DNA from: Promethearchaeota archaeon
GTDB taxonomy: Archaea > Asgardarchaeota > Lokiarchaeia > Sigyniarchaeales > Promethearchaeaceae
Length of the DNA: 64,000 bases
NCBI GenBank assembly: GCA_016933055.1
Contig: JAFGBS010000001.1
Location: 62,001 to 126,000 of the forward strand
Direction: 5' to 3'
Position numbers and translations under genes: made by a program. The notes beneath the pieces are model-generated. The model made no database searches. It was not told the origin of the DNA and worked only from the letters and a program-made list of their open reading frames with translations. This document shows positions 35,400 to 43,275 of the stretch, one piece after another (positions within the stretch are counted from its first letter, which is position 1; each line of letters opens with the position of its first letter).

Positions 35400-36824
35400 T
35401 TAAAGATTTAATCTGGATAACTCTTTTTTTATGTCTTCAACTTTTTCTTTTGTTAAATTATACATACAAATCATCAAGATTGTCCCTAACAGATAAAATA
35501 GGGCAGGAACTAAAGACATGTGTATTCTAACACCCCATTGTACAATTAGAGTCGCAGGGAGTTCTGGATCGTAACCCGTTATGTTGTGTATCACACCAAT
35601 GGCAACTGCTTGAATCACAATTGCAAATCGGCCAAAGAATGTGCGTATCCCAACAAAAATTCCCTCATTTCGCTTTCCCGTTTTTACTGCTATCTCGTCC
35701 AGCACATCTGATAAACCTGGATACATTAATGTCCACATAGCTGAGATACTAATCCCAAGAAAGAAAGTTATGATTATACCAGAAATTAAATTGTCTGCAA
35801 AAAAGAAGAACTCGAATAACCATACAGTTGATGCCAATCCTCCCAAAATAAATGCCTTTCGATTTCCTAATTTTCTCGCAACCCACGTCCATATGGGTAC
35901 TGATAATATTACTCCTATCAACAAGGCTGCGGACACATAAGTTTCAATTTCTGCATTCGTGGAATCAAGTATATCCTCAATCCAGAACGGAAGAGATCCC
36001 AACATAAGACTCGTCATAACCATGTGGCCTAGAAAGAAGATTATATAACTCATAAAATTCTTTTGTTTCAGAGAAAACAGTAGCGAATTCCAATAACTCT
36101 CTTTCTTTCCTTCCTTTTTCAGTACTTGTTCTTCTTGAATTAATTCCCATTGTCTCTGTTTAGTCGCTTCATCTTCCCGCATTCCTGGAATAATCAATAA
36201 TGCAATACCTACTGCAACTGCGGCAACAAAAATTCCTTGTAGAATGAAACCAAAGACATTTTCATAATCTCCAACAATCATTGGAGGAACTAAGATACCT
36301 AATACAGTACCAATGATCCCCCATATGGTGGTAGATGCTCCAACTCTTGTTCTTTCTTCTTGAGTTCGAAATTTTACCGGGAATAGGGCTAGCCAGTTCA
36401 ACTGCCATAAGGAGAAAAGCATATCAAATAGGCAAATAGTCCCAAGTAGCCAGAAGAACATGCCCAAAGCATTAAGAGGAGGTACCGTAAAAATGATCAG
36501 ATAAGACAATGCAAATGGGATGGACGCGCCTATATACCATGGAAATCTACGTCCCAATCGTCGAATCCATTTGTATGGTCTATCTGAAAGCCATCCTGCA
36601 AATGGATCATTCAACATATTGAATATGCCATAAATTATTATCGCAATTGCCACATATGCCCCCGGTATATTTAACACATTTTCATAGAAATGATACACAC
36701 GGATACTGAATGCGGATGTCGTAAAATTATCCAAAAATCCTCCTAATCCATACGAGTTATGCATCAAGAACCGTTTCCAATTCGTTTTTCGTTTTTCTTC
36801 ACGTGTTTGAGTTCGTATTTCCAA
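35400..36824 (-). CDS. GPH-family (MelB-like) cation symporter 2
   Basis: 474 residues, 12 hydrophobic segments. IFNMLNDPFAGWLSDRPYKWIRR in the first half matches the MelB-type cation-site motif. It is clearly paralogous to symporter 1 at 20.2-21.6 kb but diverged. The start is TTG with GGAGG nine bases upstream; the first internal ATG would cut the N terminus into the first helix. It follows an M20 amidohydrolase by 19 bases on the same strand, so transporter and hydrolase are co-expressed and probably handle the same imported compound, for example an N-acyl amino acid or aminobenzoyl-glutamate-like molecule. Confidence 0.87.
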   Translation of the reverse strand: MEIRTQTREEKRKTNWKRFLMHNSYGLGGFLDNFTTSAFSIRVYHFYENVLNIPGAYVAIAIIIYGIFNMLNDPFAGWLSDRPYKWIRRLGRRFPWYIGASIPFALSYLIIFTVPPLNALGMFFWLLGTICLFDMLFSLWQLNWLALFPVKFRTQEERTRVGASTTIWGIIGTVLGILVPPMIVGDYENVFGFILQGIFVAAVAVGIALLIIPGMREDEATKQRQWELIQEEQVLKKEGKKESYWNSLLFSLKQKNFMSYIIFFLGHMVMTSLMLGSLPFWIEDILDSTNAEIETYVSAALLIGVILSVPIWTWVARKLGNRKAFILGGLASTVWLFEFFFFADNLISGIIITFFLGISISAMWTLMYPGLSDVLDEIAVKTGKRNEGIFVGIRTFFGRFAIVIQAVAIGVIHNITGYDPELPATLIVQWGVRIHMSLVPALFYLLGTILMICMYNLTKEKVEDIKKELSRLNL

Positions 36825-36843
36825 AATATTTTTCCTCCAAATT

Positions 36844-38268
36844 TTAATTTACATGAAAAGGAACCTTTGCACCCGGTTCCAAAGGTGATATATAGGGATC
36901 TTTCTCTAGTTTGGCGTGTAATTCACCTTGTGCTTTCGAAATTAATTCGGGATTTTTTATGAATTCCACACTTGCTTCAGCAAGAATCCTGGCGGCATTA
37001 ATCATCCCTTTATAAGCAATAGAACTTTTATTTTGAGCTACTCGCTGCCAGCTATGACCTGGTGTACTTATGGAGTAGCATGCTTCCTTAAATTCTCCCG
37101 TAGGGACAACCCAACATACATCAGCGACATCAGTGCTTCCCGGAATTGTAATATCCCGCCCAAATATCGGCAAATTTACATCACACAAAACTTTACCTTC
37201 AAAGACTTGTGCGAGCGGTAGAAATTCCGCAGGAATAATAGACCTGATCGCATCAATGAATTTCACAGGAATGGTTTGTTCAAATTTTTGCGCTAGTTCT
37301 TCATCTTCGGTATCGAATTTTGGTGCTCCTATTTTTTCCATTGTCTTTTGAAGAACTTCTTCTACAACGGAATTCGAAAGATAGTTAGAGCATCCTCCTA
37401 CTTGTTCAATATTCACCGATGTTTCGGTCATTACTGCCGCTCCGTTTGCGACTTTCTTCAGTCGCTCAAATATTTCATTTACTTGCCGGATATTCGGAGC
37501 TCGAATGTAATAATAGGACTCTGCATATTCCGGTACGATATTGGGAGCATCCCCCCCTTTTGTGATAATATAATGCATTTTTCCCTGTGTTGTAATATGT
37601 TCACGCAGGTAATTTGCCCCCACATTCATTAATTCAACTGCATCTAACGCGCTTCTTCCACGATGGGGGTCACTTGCAGCATGTGCACTAGTACCATGGA
37701 ATTTAAAGAGTACTTTTATAACGGCTTCGGAATTCTGTACATTTACCATATTAATGGCTTCGGGATGCCAAGTCAAGGCAATATCTACATCCTGAAACGC
37801 TCCATCCCGTACCATGTAAACTTTCGCACTCCCCCCTTCCTCGGCGGGACAACCATAATATCTGATTGTCGCTTGGATCTCTTTCGCATCAATTGCTTGT
37901 TTTAATGCAAGACATGCCATCATAGGTGCTACACCCAATAAATTGTGTCCGCACCCATGACCTGGACCGCCTTCTTCAATCGGGTCCTTGTAAGGAACGG
38001 GCTTTTGGGACATCCCTGGTAAGGCATCGTATTCCCCCAACAATGCAATGACAGGTTTTTCTGATCCATATTCTGCAATAAAAGCAGTAGGAATATCAGC
38101 CACATTCTCGATCAATCTAAATCCATGTTCATTAAGAATGGATTTTAACAATGCGGCGGATTTATATTCTTTCCATTTTAGTTCTGCATATTCCCAAATC
38201 TTATCACTTGTATCGATCGCGAGTTGGGAATGCTCATCAATCCAGTTTTGCATATCCATACAAATCAT
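36844..38268 (-). CDS. M20 amidohydrolase (AbgB-like)
   Basis: 474 residues. Metal ligands of the M20D branch are visible: GHGCGHN and the catalytic-base pair in PAEEGG, with a later TWHPEAINM and a dimerisation domain around 190-300. It most resembles subunit B of p-aminobenzoyl-glutamate hydrolase and related N-acyl amino acid amidohydrolases. No subunit A is adjacent; instead a GPH symporter is downstream in the same operon. Cytoplasmic, no signal peptide. A palindromic TATA-like element lies 37-52 bases upstream. Confidence 0.88.
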   Translation of the reverse strand: MICMDMQNWIDEHSQLAIDTSDKIWEYAELKWKEYKSAALLKSILNEHGFRLIENVADIPTAFIAEYGSEKPVIALLGEYDALPGMSQKPVPYKDPIEEGGPGHGCGHNLLGVAPMMACLALKQAIDAKEIQATIRYYGCPAEEGGSAKVYMVRDGAFQDVDIALTWHPEAINMVNVQNSEAVIKVLFKFHGTSAHAASDPHRGRSALDAVELMNVGANYLREHITTQGKMHYIITKGGDAPNIVPEYAESYYYIRAPNIRQVNEIFERLKKVANGAAVMTETSVNIEQVGGCSNYLSNSVVEEVLQKTMEKIGAPKFDTEDEELAQKFEQTIPVKFIDAIRSIIPAEFLPLAQVFEGKVLCDVNLPIFGRDITIPGSTDVADVCWVVPTGEFKEACYSISTPGHSWQRVAQNKSSIAYKGMINAARILAEASVEFIKNPELISKAQGELHAKLEKDPYISPLEPGAKVPFHVN

Positions 38269-38304
38269 CTGTAAAAACTATATAGGTGACTATACTTTTT
38301 CCTA

Positions 38305-38320
38305 AAACTATATAATAGTT
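38305..38320. promoter_or_regulatory. Palindromic TATA-like element in a divergent promoter (second copy)
   Basis: AAACTATATAATAGTT, nearly identical to the element at 21693-21709, lies between the M20 amidohydrolase and the molybdopterin oxidoreductase. A partial copy (AAAACTATATAGG) begins at 38276. On the minus strand it is placed correctly to be the amidohydrolase TATA box. Confidence 0.5.
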
Positions 38321-38367
38321 CGTGTTGAATACAAAGAATAATTTAGAAATTTAGAGACTGAAGAAGT

Positions 38368-40662
38368 ATGACTGAGCAATCGGGGATCATAAAGGTCCGG
38401 ACTACTTGCCCTATGCATTGCGGAATTGAGGCTTGTGGATGGCTTGTTTCTGTGAATAAGAAAACAGGACGAGCAATAAAAATAGAACCGGGAGAATTTA
38501 TGGATCCATCCGAACGGAGAATTTGTCTACGTGGACTTTCTCAATTAGATTATACGTACCATCCCGATCGGATAAAAACTCCCTTAAAAAGGGTGGGTAG
38601 GCGTGGTGAGGGAAAATTTGAATCTATTTCTTGGGAAGAGGCGCTTGATATAATTGAAAAGAATTTTAAGGAGATAGCTGAAAAATATGGCTGGAGGGCA
38701 TTGGGATGGGTACTCGGAGGAGTAGGGGCGGGTTCCACGAAGTTTGGAGTATATTTACGCTTAGCGAGTTTAACCAAATCTACTCGAGTCTCTGCTTGGG
38801 GCTATGGTGATAGTGGTCTTCCGTGTGGGTCGAGAATCATTTTTGGATCCCAAATTCCATACGGTCAATTAATGCACCGTTTGATTGATCCTCCCGATCC
38901 TGATCTGATTGTAGTTTGGGGATGCAATCCGGGTGAAGCAGCTCCCTTGCGATGGTTTCGACCCATTATGGACATAAAAGAGCGTAGTGGCACAAAGATG
39001 GTAACCATTGATCCGAGATTCACGGTCACTGCCAGTAAGAGTGATGCCTATCTTGGACTGCGTCCGGGAACTGACACTGCTCTCGCTTTAAGCCTGCTTA
39101 ATATCATTTTCAAGAATGGATATCAGAAGAACGACTATATACGAAAATATACAAATGGTCCTTATCTGGTTCGACTTGATACGAAAAAGTTCTTACGAGG
39201 AAAGGATATCAGTGATAGTAAATCCAAGGCTGATCGATATGTGATAATTGACCATGAAAAAAATGAGCCGAAAATCCTCAGAGGAAGTACCAAGAGTGCA
39301 GCATTGACAGGAATCTATACTGTGAATGGAATTGAATGCAAAACAGCACTTCAATTACTCATGGACTTAGCGGACGAACTTCCCCCTGAGAAAGGCTCTG
39401 AAATTACTGGAGTCTCTGCGGAATTAATAACTAAACTTGCGCATGCGATAGGAAAGGCTAAAACTACAACATTTTGCATTAATATGGGATTTACTAGAAC
39501 CTATCATGGTCATACTAGCCTCAGAGCAATGGGAACCATTGCAGCAATAACAGGTAATGTGCGAGCGGAGGTAGGAAAAGGAAGAAACTTCCCGGTTCTC
39601 AATTGGGATCCCTTCCTAAAAGCTAAACCGGATGAGAGATCCTACCATCGACTCGGAATTTTGAATATGTATGATGCAATTGAAAAGGGAGACCCTTTTC
39701 CCATCAAAGCTGTATGGTTCGCCTTGACAAACTTTGTAAATCAATGTGCGAATAGTGGAAAAATTGTAAATACGCTCTTCAATAATCTCGATTTTATTGT
39801 GACGGTAGACACTTTTCTTACAGACACCTGTAAATGGTCAGATCTCGTTTTACCTACTACTAGTATATTAGAATTCAGCGATTTCATACCGCATCCCTAC
39901 CCTTATGTATGTATCCAACAGAAGGTTATTGAACCCTTATATGAATCGAAATCTGATGTGAATATTGCATCTGCAGTGGCTGAACGTTTGGGATTCGGTG
40001 AATATTTCCAAGGTGGGGAGGACGGAATGATTGATTTACTCCTCGATACTGATCATTTGAGTATGGATGGCATTACCCGAGAAAGTATAATCGCAAATGG
40101 ATGCTTCCAACTTCTCAATCCCATACCGGAGTCAATGGAAACAATGCCGTTTCCTATGCGTACTCCAAGTAAGAAAATCGAGATTTACAGCGATTTTGAT
40201 TACCTAATTGAAGCAGGAGAGGAGCTTCCCTATTATAAAGCAGCGCTTGATTCTCCTATTAAAAATATCGCAGAAGGTTTTCCGCTAACCTTTATTCAAG
40301 GACACACACGATTTAGAACTCATTCGATGTTTGGAAATGTTGATTCTCTTCTAAAGATGAATCCCGAACCCTTATTGGATATGCATCCGAGAGATGCTGA
40401 AGATCGCGGACTAAAAAATAATGATATGGTAGTAATGTATAATGGTTTGGGCAACGCAATATTGAAATTACGAGTAAATGAGGGAATTGTCCCGGGTACC
40501 GTTAATCTCTCCGAAGGTTGGTGGTTAAAGGATTTTAAGGATGGTGGGGTTAATTTCGTTACCCATGATATCGTGAATCCTGTTCAGGATAAAATCTACG
40601 AACCTAATATGTCGATGAACAGTGCGTTTGTTGAGGTGAAAAAATATAAGGAGGAGATCTAA
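38368..40662 (+). CDS. Molybdopterin oxidoreductase, catalytic subunit (DMSO reductase family)
   Basis: 764 residues. An N-terminal 4Fe-4S motif uses Cys14, Cys18, Cys23 and Cys53. Cys153 in GLPCGSR sits where the family has the Mo/W protein ligand, which would suggest a cysteine-ligated enzyme as in polysulfide/thiosulfate reductases or formate/nitrate types. The C-terminal domain (from about 640) is the typical molybdopterin-binding barrel. No twin-arginine signal, so cytoplasmic. The partner iron-sulfur subunit begins at the next base. Substrate cannot be read; no membrane anchor gene follows. Confidence 0.9.
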   Translation: MTEQSGIIKVRTTCPMHCGIEACGWLVSVNKKTGRAIKIEPGEFMDPSERRICLRGLSQLDYTYHPDRIKTPLKRVGRRGEGKFESISWEEALDIIEKNFKEIAEKYGWRALGWVLGGVGAGSTKFGVYLRLASLTKSTRVSAWGYGDSGLPCGSRIIFGSQIPYGQLMHRLIDPPDPDLIVVWGCNPGEAAPLRWFRPIMDIKERSGTKMVTIDPRFTVTASKSDAYLGLRPGTDTALALSLLNIIFKNGYQKNDYIRKYTNGPYLVRLDTKKFLRGKDISDSKSKADRYVIIDHEKNEPKILRGSTKSAALTGIYTVNGIECKTALQLLMDLADELPPEKGSEITGVSAELITKLAHAIGKAKTTTFCINMGFTRTYHGHTSLRAMGTIAAITGNVRAEVGKGRNFPVLNWDPFLKAKPDERSYHRLGILNMYDAIEKGDPFPIKAVWFALTNFVNQCANSGKIVNTLFNNLDFIVTVDTFLTDTCKWSDLVLPTTSILEFSDFIPHPYPYVCIQQKVIEPLYESKSDVNIASAVAERLGFGEYFQGGEDGMIDLLLDTDHLSMDGITRESIIANGCFQLLNPIPESMETMPFPMRTPSKKIEIYSDFDYLIEAGEELPYYKAALDSPIKNIAEGFPLTFIQGHTRFRTHSMFGNVDSLLKMNPEPLLDMHPRDAEDRGLKNNDMVVMYNGLGNAILKLRVNEGIVPGTVNLSEGWWLKDFKDGGVNFVTHDIVNPVQDKIYEPNMSMNSAFVEVKKYKEEI

Positions 40663-41247
40663 ATGGGGTCACAATATGGTCTAATCTTTAATCTGGAGCG
40701 CTGTATCGGATGTGAGGCCTGCACTGTCGCATGCAAAATCGAAAATAATTTTATTACGGACACCATCCAAGTGAAAACATTGAATACAATCAATAAAGAT
40801 ACCCCCACAGGATCTTTTCTTCAAGGAAATCTACGAATGGAATTCCAACCGCATACTTGTAATCATTGTGAGGACCCTCCTTGCGTAGAAGCATGTAGCT
40901 TTAATGCTTTAATCCAACGAGATGATGGAATTGTAGTTTTGAACCAAGATAATTGTACGGGATGCCAGACATGTGTTACAGCGTGCCCCTATGGAGCGAT
41001 TCACTTTAACAAAGATAGTAATATAGCAGAGAAATGTAATTTATGTTCCCATCGAATCGATCAAGGATTGGAGCCTTTTTGCGTTATTTGTTGCGAAGGA
41101 CAGGCAATTTATTTTGGGGATTGGAATACTCCGCAAGGAAAATTTGCGGTAAAAGATAGAAAAGATGAGCTATATGTTCGCAATCCGGAATTCAACACAA
41201 AACCTAAAATAAAATACCTTCCATTGAAGAAACCTCGAGGATTATAG
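40663..41247 (+). CDS. Iron-sulfur subunit with four 4Fe-4S clusters (DmsB/PsrB-like)
   Basis: 194 residues with four cysteine groups: CIGCEACTVAC, CNHCEDPPCVEAC, CTGCQTCVTACPYGA and CNLCSHR ending CVICC. This is the electron-transfer subunit pattern of DMSO-reductase-family complexes. AAGGAGGAGAT lies inside the end of the catalytic gene, and the ATG follows its stop directly, so subunits are made together. No NrfD/DmsC-like membrane subunit is encoded next, unlike respiratory versions, so electrons probably go to or from a soluble carrier such as ferredoxin. Confidence 0.92.
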   Translation: MGSQYGLIFNLERCIGCEACTVACKIENNFITDTIQVKTLNTINKDTPTGSFLQGNLRMEFQPHTCNHCEDPPCVEACSFNALIQRDDGIVVLNQDNCTGCQTCVTACPYGAIHFNKDSNIAEKCNLCSHRIDQGLEPFCVICCEGQAIYFGDWNTPQGKFAVKDRKDELYVRNPEFNTKPKIKYLPLKKPRGL

Positions 41248-41268
41248 ATCCCACCTACCAAGTATTTC

Positions 41269-41275
41269 TTTTTTT
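41269..41275 (+). terminator. T tract after the molybdopterin operon
   Basis: Seven consecutive T residues 22 bases after the iron-sulfur subunit stop. Confidence 0.4.
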
Positions 41276-41341
41276 CCAGACTATTTTTAAATCGACTCGT
41301 TATGAAAAACCTAATTAATGTGAATCCCTATCGATCTCATT

Positions 41342-42835
41342 ATGAAAAATGCTTATACCGAATTAGCAGCCCACATGAAAGATATTAAACTTCTGGGTAC
41401 CGCAATGTCGATTATAGGATGGGATATGAGAACGGTCATGCCGAGTGAGGGTGCCGCTCAACGAACTGAACAACTTGCGTTACTCTCCAAAGTAGCTCAT
41501 GATTGGATGATCTCGGATAAAACAAAAAGTCTTCTTGAATCTGTACACGAATTAGAGGATTTGAATAATGTTCAATTACGAAATCTGGAGTTATGGCAAC
41601 GAGATTTCGATTTATCGACGAAATTACCTTCAGAATTCGTAAGGAAATTCGAAAAACAAAGACGAACAACCGAAACATTGTGGATAAAAGCTCGACCGAA
41701 AAATGATTATAAGATGGTTCAACCCGAACTTCAGAAACTTTTTGAGTTACTCCAGAAAAAAGCTTCCTATCTTGATCCCTTGAAACATCCATATGATGTT
41801 TTAATCGATTTATACGAGAAAAACGCAACACAGAAAGATATTGATAGTTACTTTGGACCATTAAAAACTGGTATAATGGATGTGATGCATAAATGTTTGC
41901 AATCTTCAGTAAAGCCAAACCCGAATATACTTAAAATCCATGCAAATGTTGAATTCCAGAAAAGGTTTTCTGATCTGTTATGGAAATTAATGGGAATGTC
42001 ATCAGATCGTTCTAATTTATTTGAAGCTGCTCATCCATTCACAACAGGCTATGCAAAAGATGTAAGAATCACCACTCATTATCATGAAGATGATCCCATA
42101 AAAGCCAACATGTTTTCACTCATTCATGAAGCAGGACACGCGTTATACGAGTTAAATCTTCCTGAAGAGCATTGGTGGACTCCCGTTGGAAGTTCTATCA
42201 GTATGGGAATTCATGAATCGCAGAGTCGTTTTCCTGAAAATATTCTGTGTAAAAGTCGTGAATTCTTGACTTATATATATCCTCACCTTCAAGAGATTTT
42301 AACGGGTTATAAGGAAATTCCGCTTGAAAATTTTATTTTAGCAGTTAATATTGTAAATCCTTCCCTCATTCGGATTTATGCCGACGAAGTAACATATAGT
42401 TTACATGTTATTCTGCGATATGAAATTGAAAGGGATTTGTTTAACGATAAAACAACAATTACGGAATTGCCACATGTGTGGAACCAAAAAATGCGCGATA
42501 TACTCGGAATTGAAGTTCCGGATAACAAGGATGGGGTATTACAAGACACTCATTGGTATCAAGGCTTACATGGATATTTCCCAAGTTATGCTTTGGGCAA
42601 TATATATGATGGAAATCTGCTGTACGCGATGGAGAAAGAAGTTCCCAATTGGAAAGAAGAGATTGCGAACGGAAATCTAATGCCAGCGATGAGTTGGATG
42701 AAAGAAAATGTGCATAGACATGGTTCTATGTACGATCCGATTGATCTTATCGAAAAAGTTACAGGTGAAAAACCGAATTCGAAATATTTCGTGCAATATT
42801 TGAACGAAAAATTTAGTAAAATCTACAAATTCTAA
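41342..42835 (+). CDS. Carboxypeptidase Taq (M32 metallopeptidase)
   Basis: 497 residues, normal for M32. The zinc motif HEAGH is at 262-266 with the downstream glutamate in GIHESQSRFPEN, and the family opening IIGWDMRTVMP is conserved. M32 enzymes remove C-terminal amino acids from peptides in the cytoplasm, often with cobalt or zinc. Placed among amino-acid-degrading genes. Own promoter likely (TTTTTAAATCG near 41283). A ten-T run follows the gene. Confidence 0.95.
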   Translation: MKNAYTELAAHMKDIKLLGTAMSIIGWDMRTVMPSEGAAQRTEQLALLSKVAHDWMISDKTKSLLESVHELEDLNNVQLRNLELWQRDFDLSTKLPSEFVRKFEKQRRTTETLWIKARPKNDYKMVQPELQKLFELLQKKASYLDPLKHPYDVLIDLYEKNATQKDIDSYFGPLKTGIMDVMHKCLQSSVKPNPNILKIHANVEFQKRFSDLLWKLMGMSSDRSNLFEAAHPFTTGYAKDVRITTHYHEDDPIKANMFSLIHEAGHALYELNLPEEHWWTPVGSSISMGIHESQSRFPENILCKSREFLTYIYPHLQEILTGYKEIPLENFILAVNIVNPSLIRIYADEVTYSLHVILRYEIERDLFNDKTTITELPHVWNQKMRDILGIEVPDNKDGVLQDTHWYQGLHGYFPSYALGNIYDGNLLYAMEKEVPNWKEEIANGNLMPAMSWMKENVHRHGSMYDPIDLIEKVTGEKPNSKYFVQYLNEKFSKIYKF

Positions 42836-42850
42836 TCAGTACAGCAAGAA

Positions 42851-42860
42851 TTTTTTTTTT
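42851..42860 (+). terminator. Ten-T terminator after the carboxypeptidase gene
   Basis: Ten consecutive T residues begin 15 bases after the M32 stop on the coding strand; the strongest simple T tract in the window. Confidence 0.55.
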
Positions 42861-42905
42861 ATTCAATACGGATCAGAGTTTTTAACTGATTTTTACTTTA
42901 AAAAA

Positions 42906-43136
42906 ATGATGACGGATCAAAAATTAGATGTATCCGGAAAAGGGTGCCCTCATTGCTTAATTATGACCCGAAGGAAACTTTCTACCATGGATTCGGGTGA
43001 AACGCTTAAAGTAGAATGTGATCACCCTAAAGCAGCTCTAGAGAATATTCCTTTTGGAATGAAGCAAGATGGGCATAAACTAGAAACCAAAAAAGTGAAA
43101 CCTGGTTTTTGGGAACTCACCATTACAAAAAAATAA
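42906..43136 (+). CDS. TusA-family sulfur-carrier-like protein with CPHC motif
   Basis: 76 residues. The pattern LDVSGKGCP, TRRKLSTMDSGETLKVECDHPKA, NIPF and a final GFWELTITK matches TusA/SirA. The usual CPxP motif reads CPHC here (Cys14 and Cys17), giving a CxxC that could bind metal or form a disulfide as well as a persulfide on Cys14. TusA proteins relay sulfur for tRNA thiolation or molybdenum cofactor. A MoaD/ThiS-like protein is encoded 2 kb downstream and a molybdopterin enzyme 2 kb upstream. An ATG two codons in is an alternative start. Confidence 0.85.
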   Translation: MMTDQKLDVSGKGCPHCLIMTRRKLSTMDSGETLKVECDHPKAALENIPFGMKQDGHKLETKKVKPGFWELTITKK

Positions 43137-43161
43137 CCTAATCCATATTCCATTTTTCATA

Positions 43162-43169
43162 TTTTTTTT
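43162..43169 (+). terminator. T tract after the TusA-like gene
   Basis: Eight T residues 26 bases after the stop, on the coding strand. Confidence 0.4.
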
Positions 43170-43205
43170 GTAATATTCTATTGTGTAATTTTTCGATAAT
43201 CAAGC

Positions 43206-43231
43206 TAGTTCCTATAGTTTTATAAGAACTA
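43206..43231 (+). promoter_or_regulatory. TATA box flanked by an inverted repeat before the acyl-CoA synthetase
   Basis: TTTTATAA (43218-43225) lies about 54 bases before the ATG. It is bracketed by TAGTTC (43206-43211) and GAACTA (43226-43231), exact reverse complements with a 14-base spacer, so a dimeric regulator bound there would block the TATA box. Confidence 0.45.
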
Positions 43232-43275
43232 AGATAGAAAGGTAGATCTAACGCATTTTTACTGGTGTAGAAATT

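Noticed and set aside
41436..41918. Open frame antisense to the M32 carboxypeptidase
   Set aside because: The sense protein is a well-conserved peptidase; the antisense product looks random.
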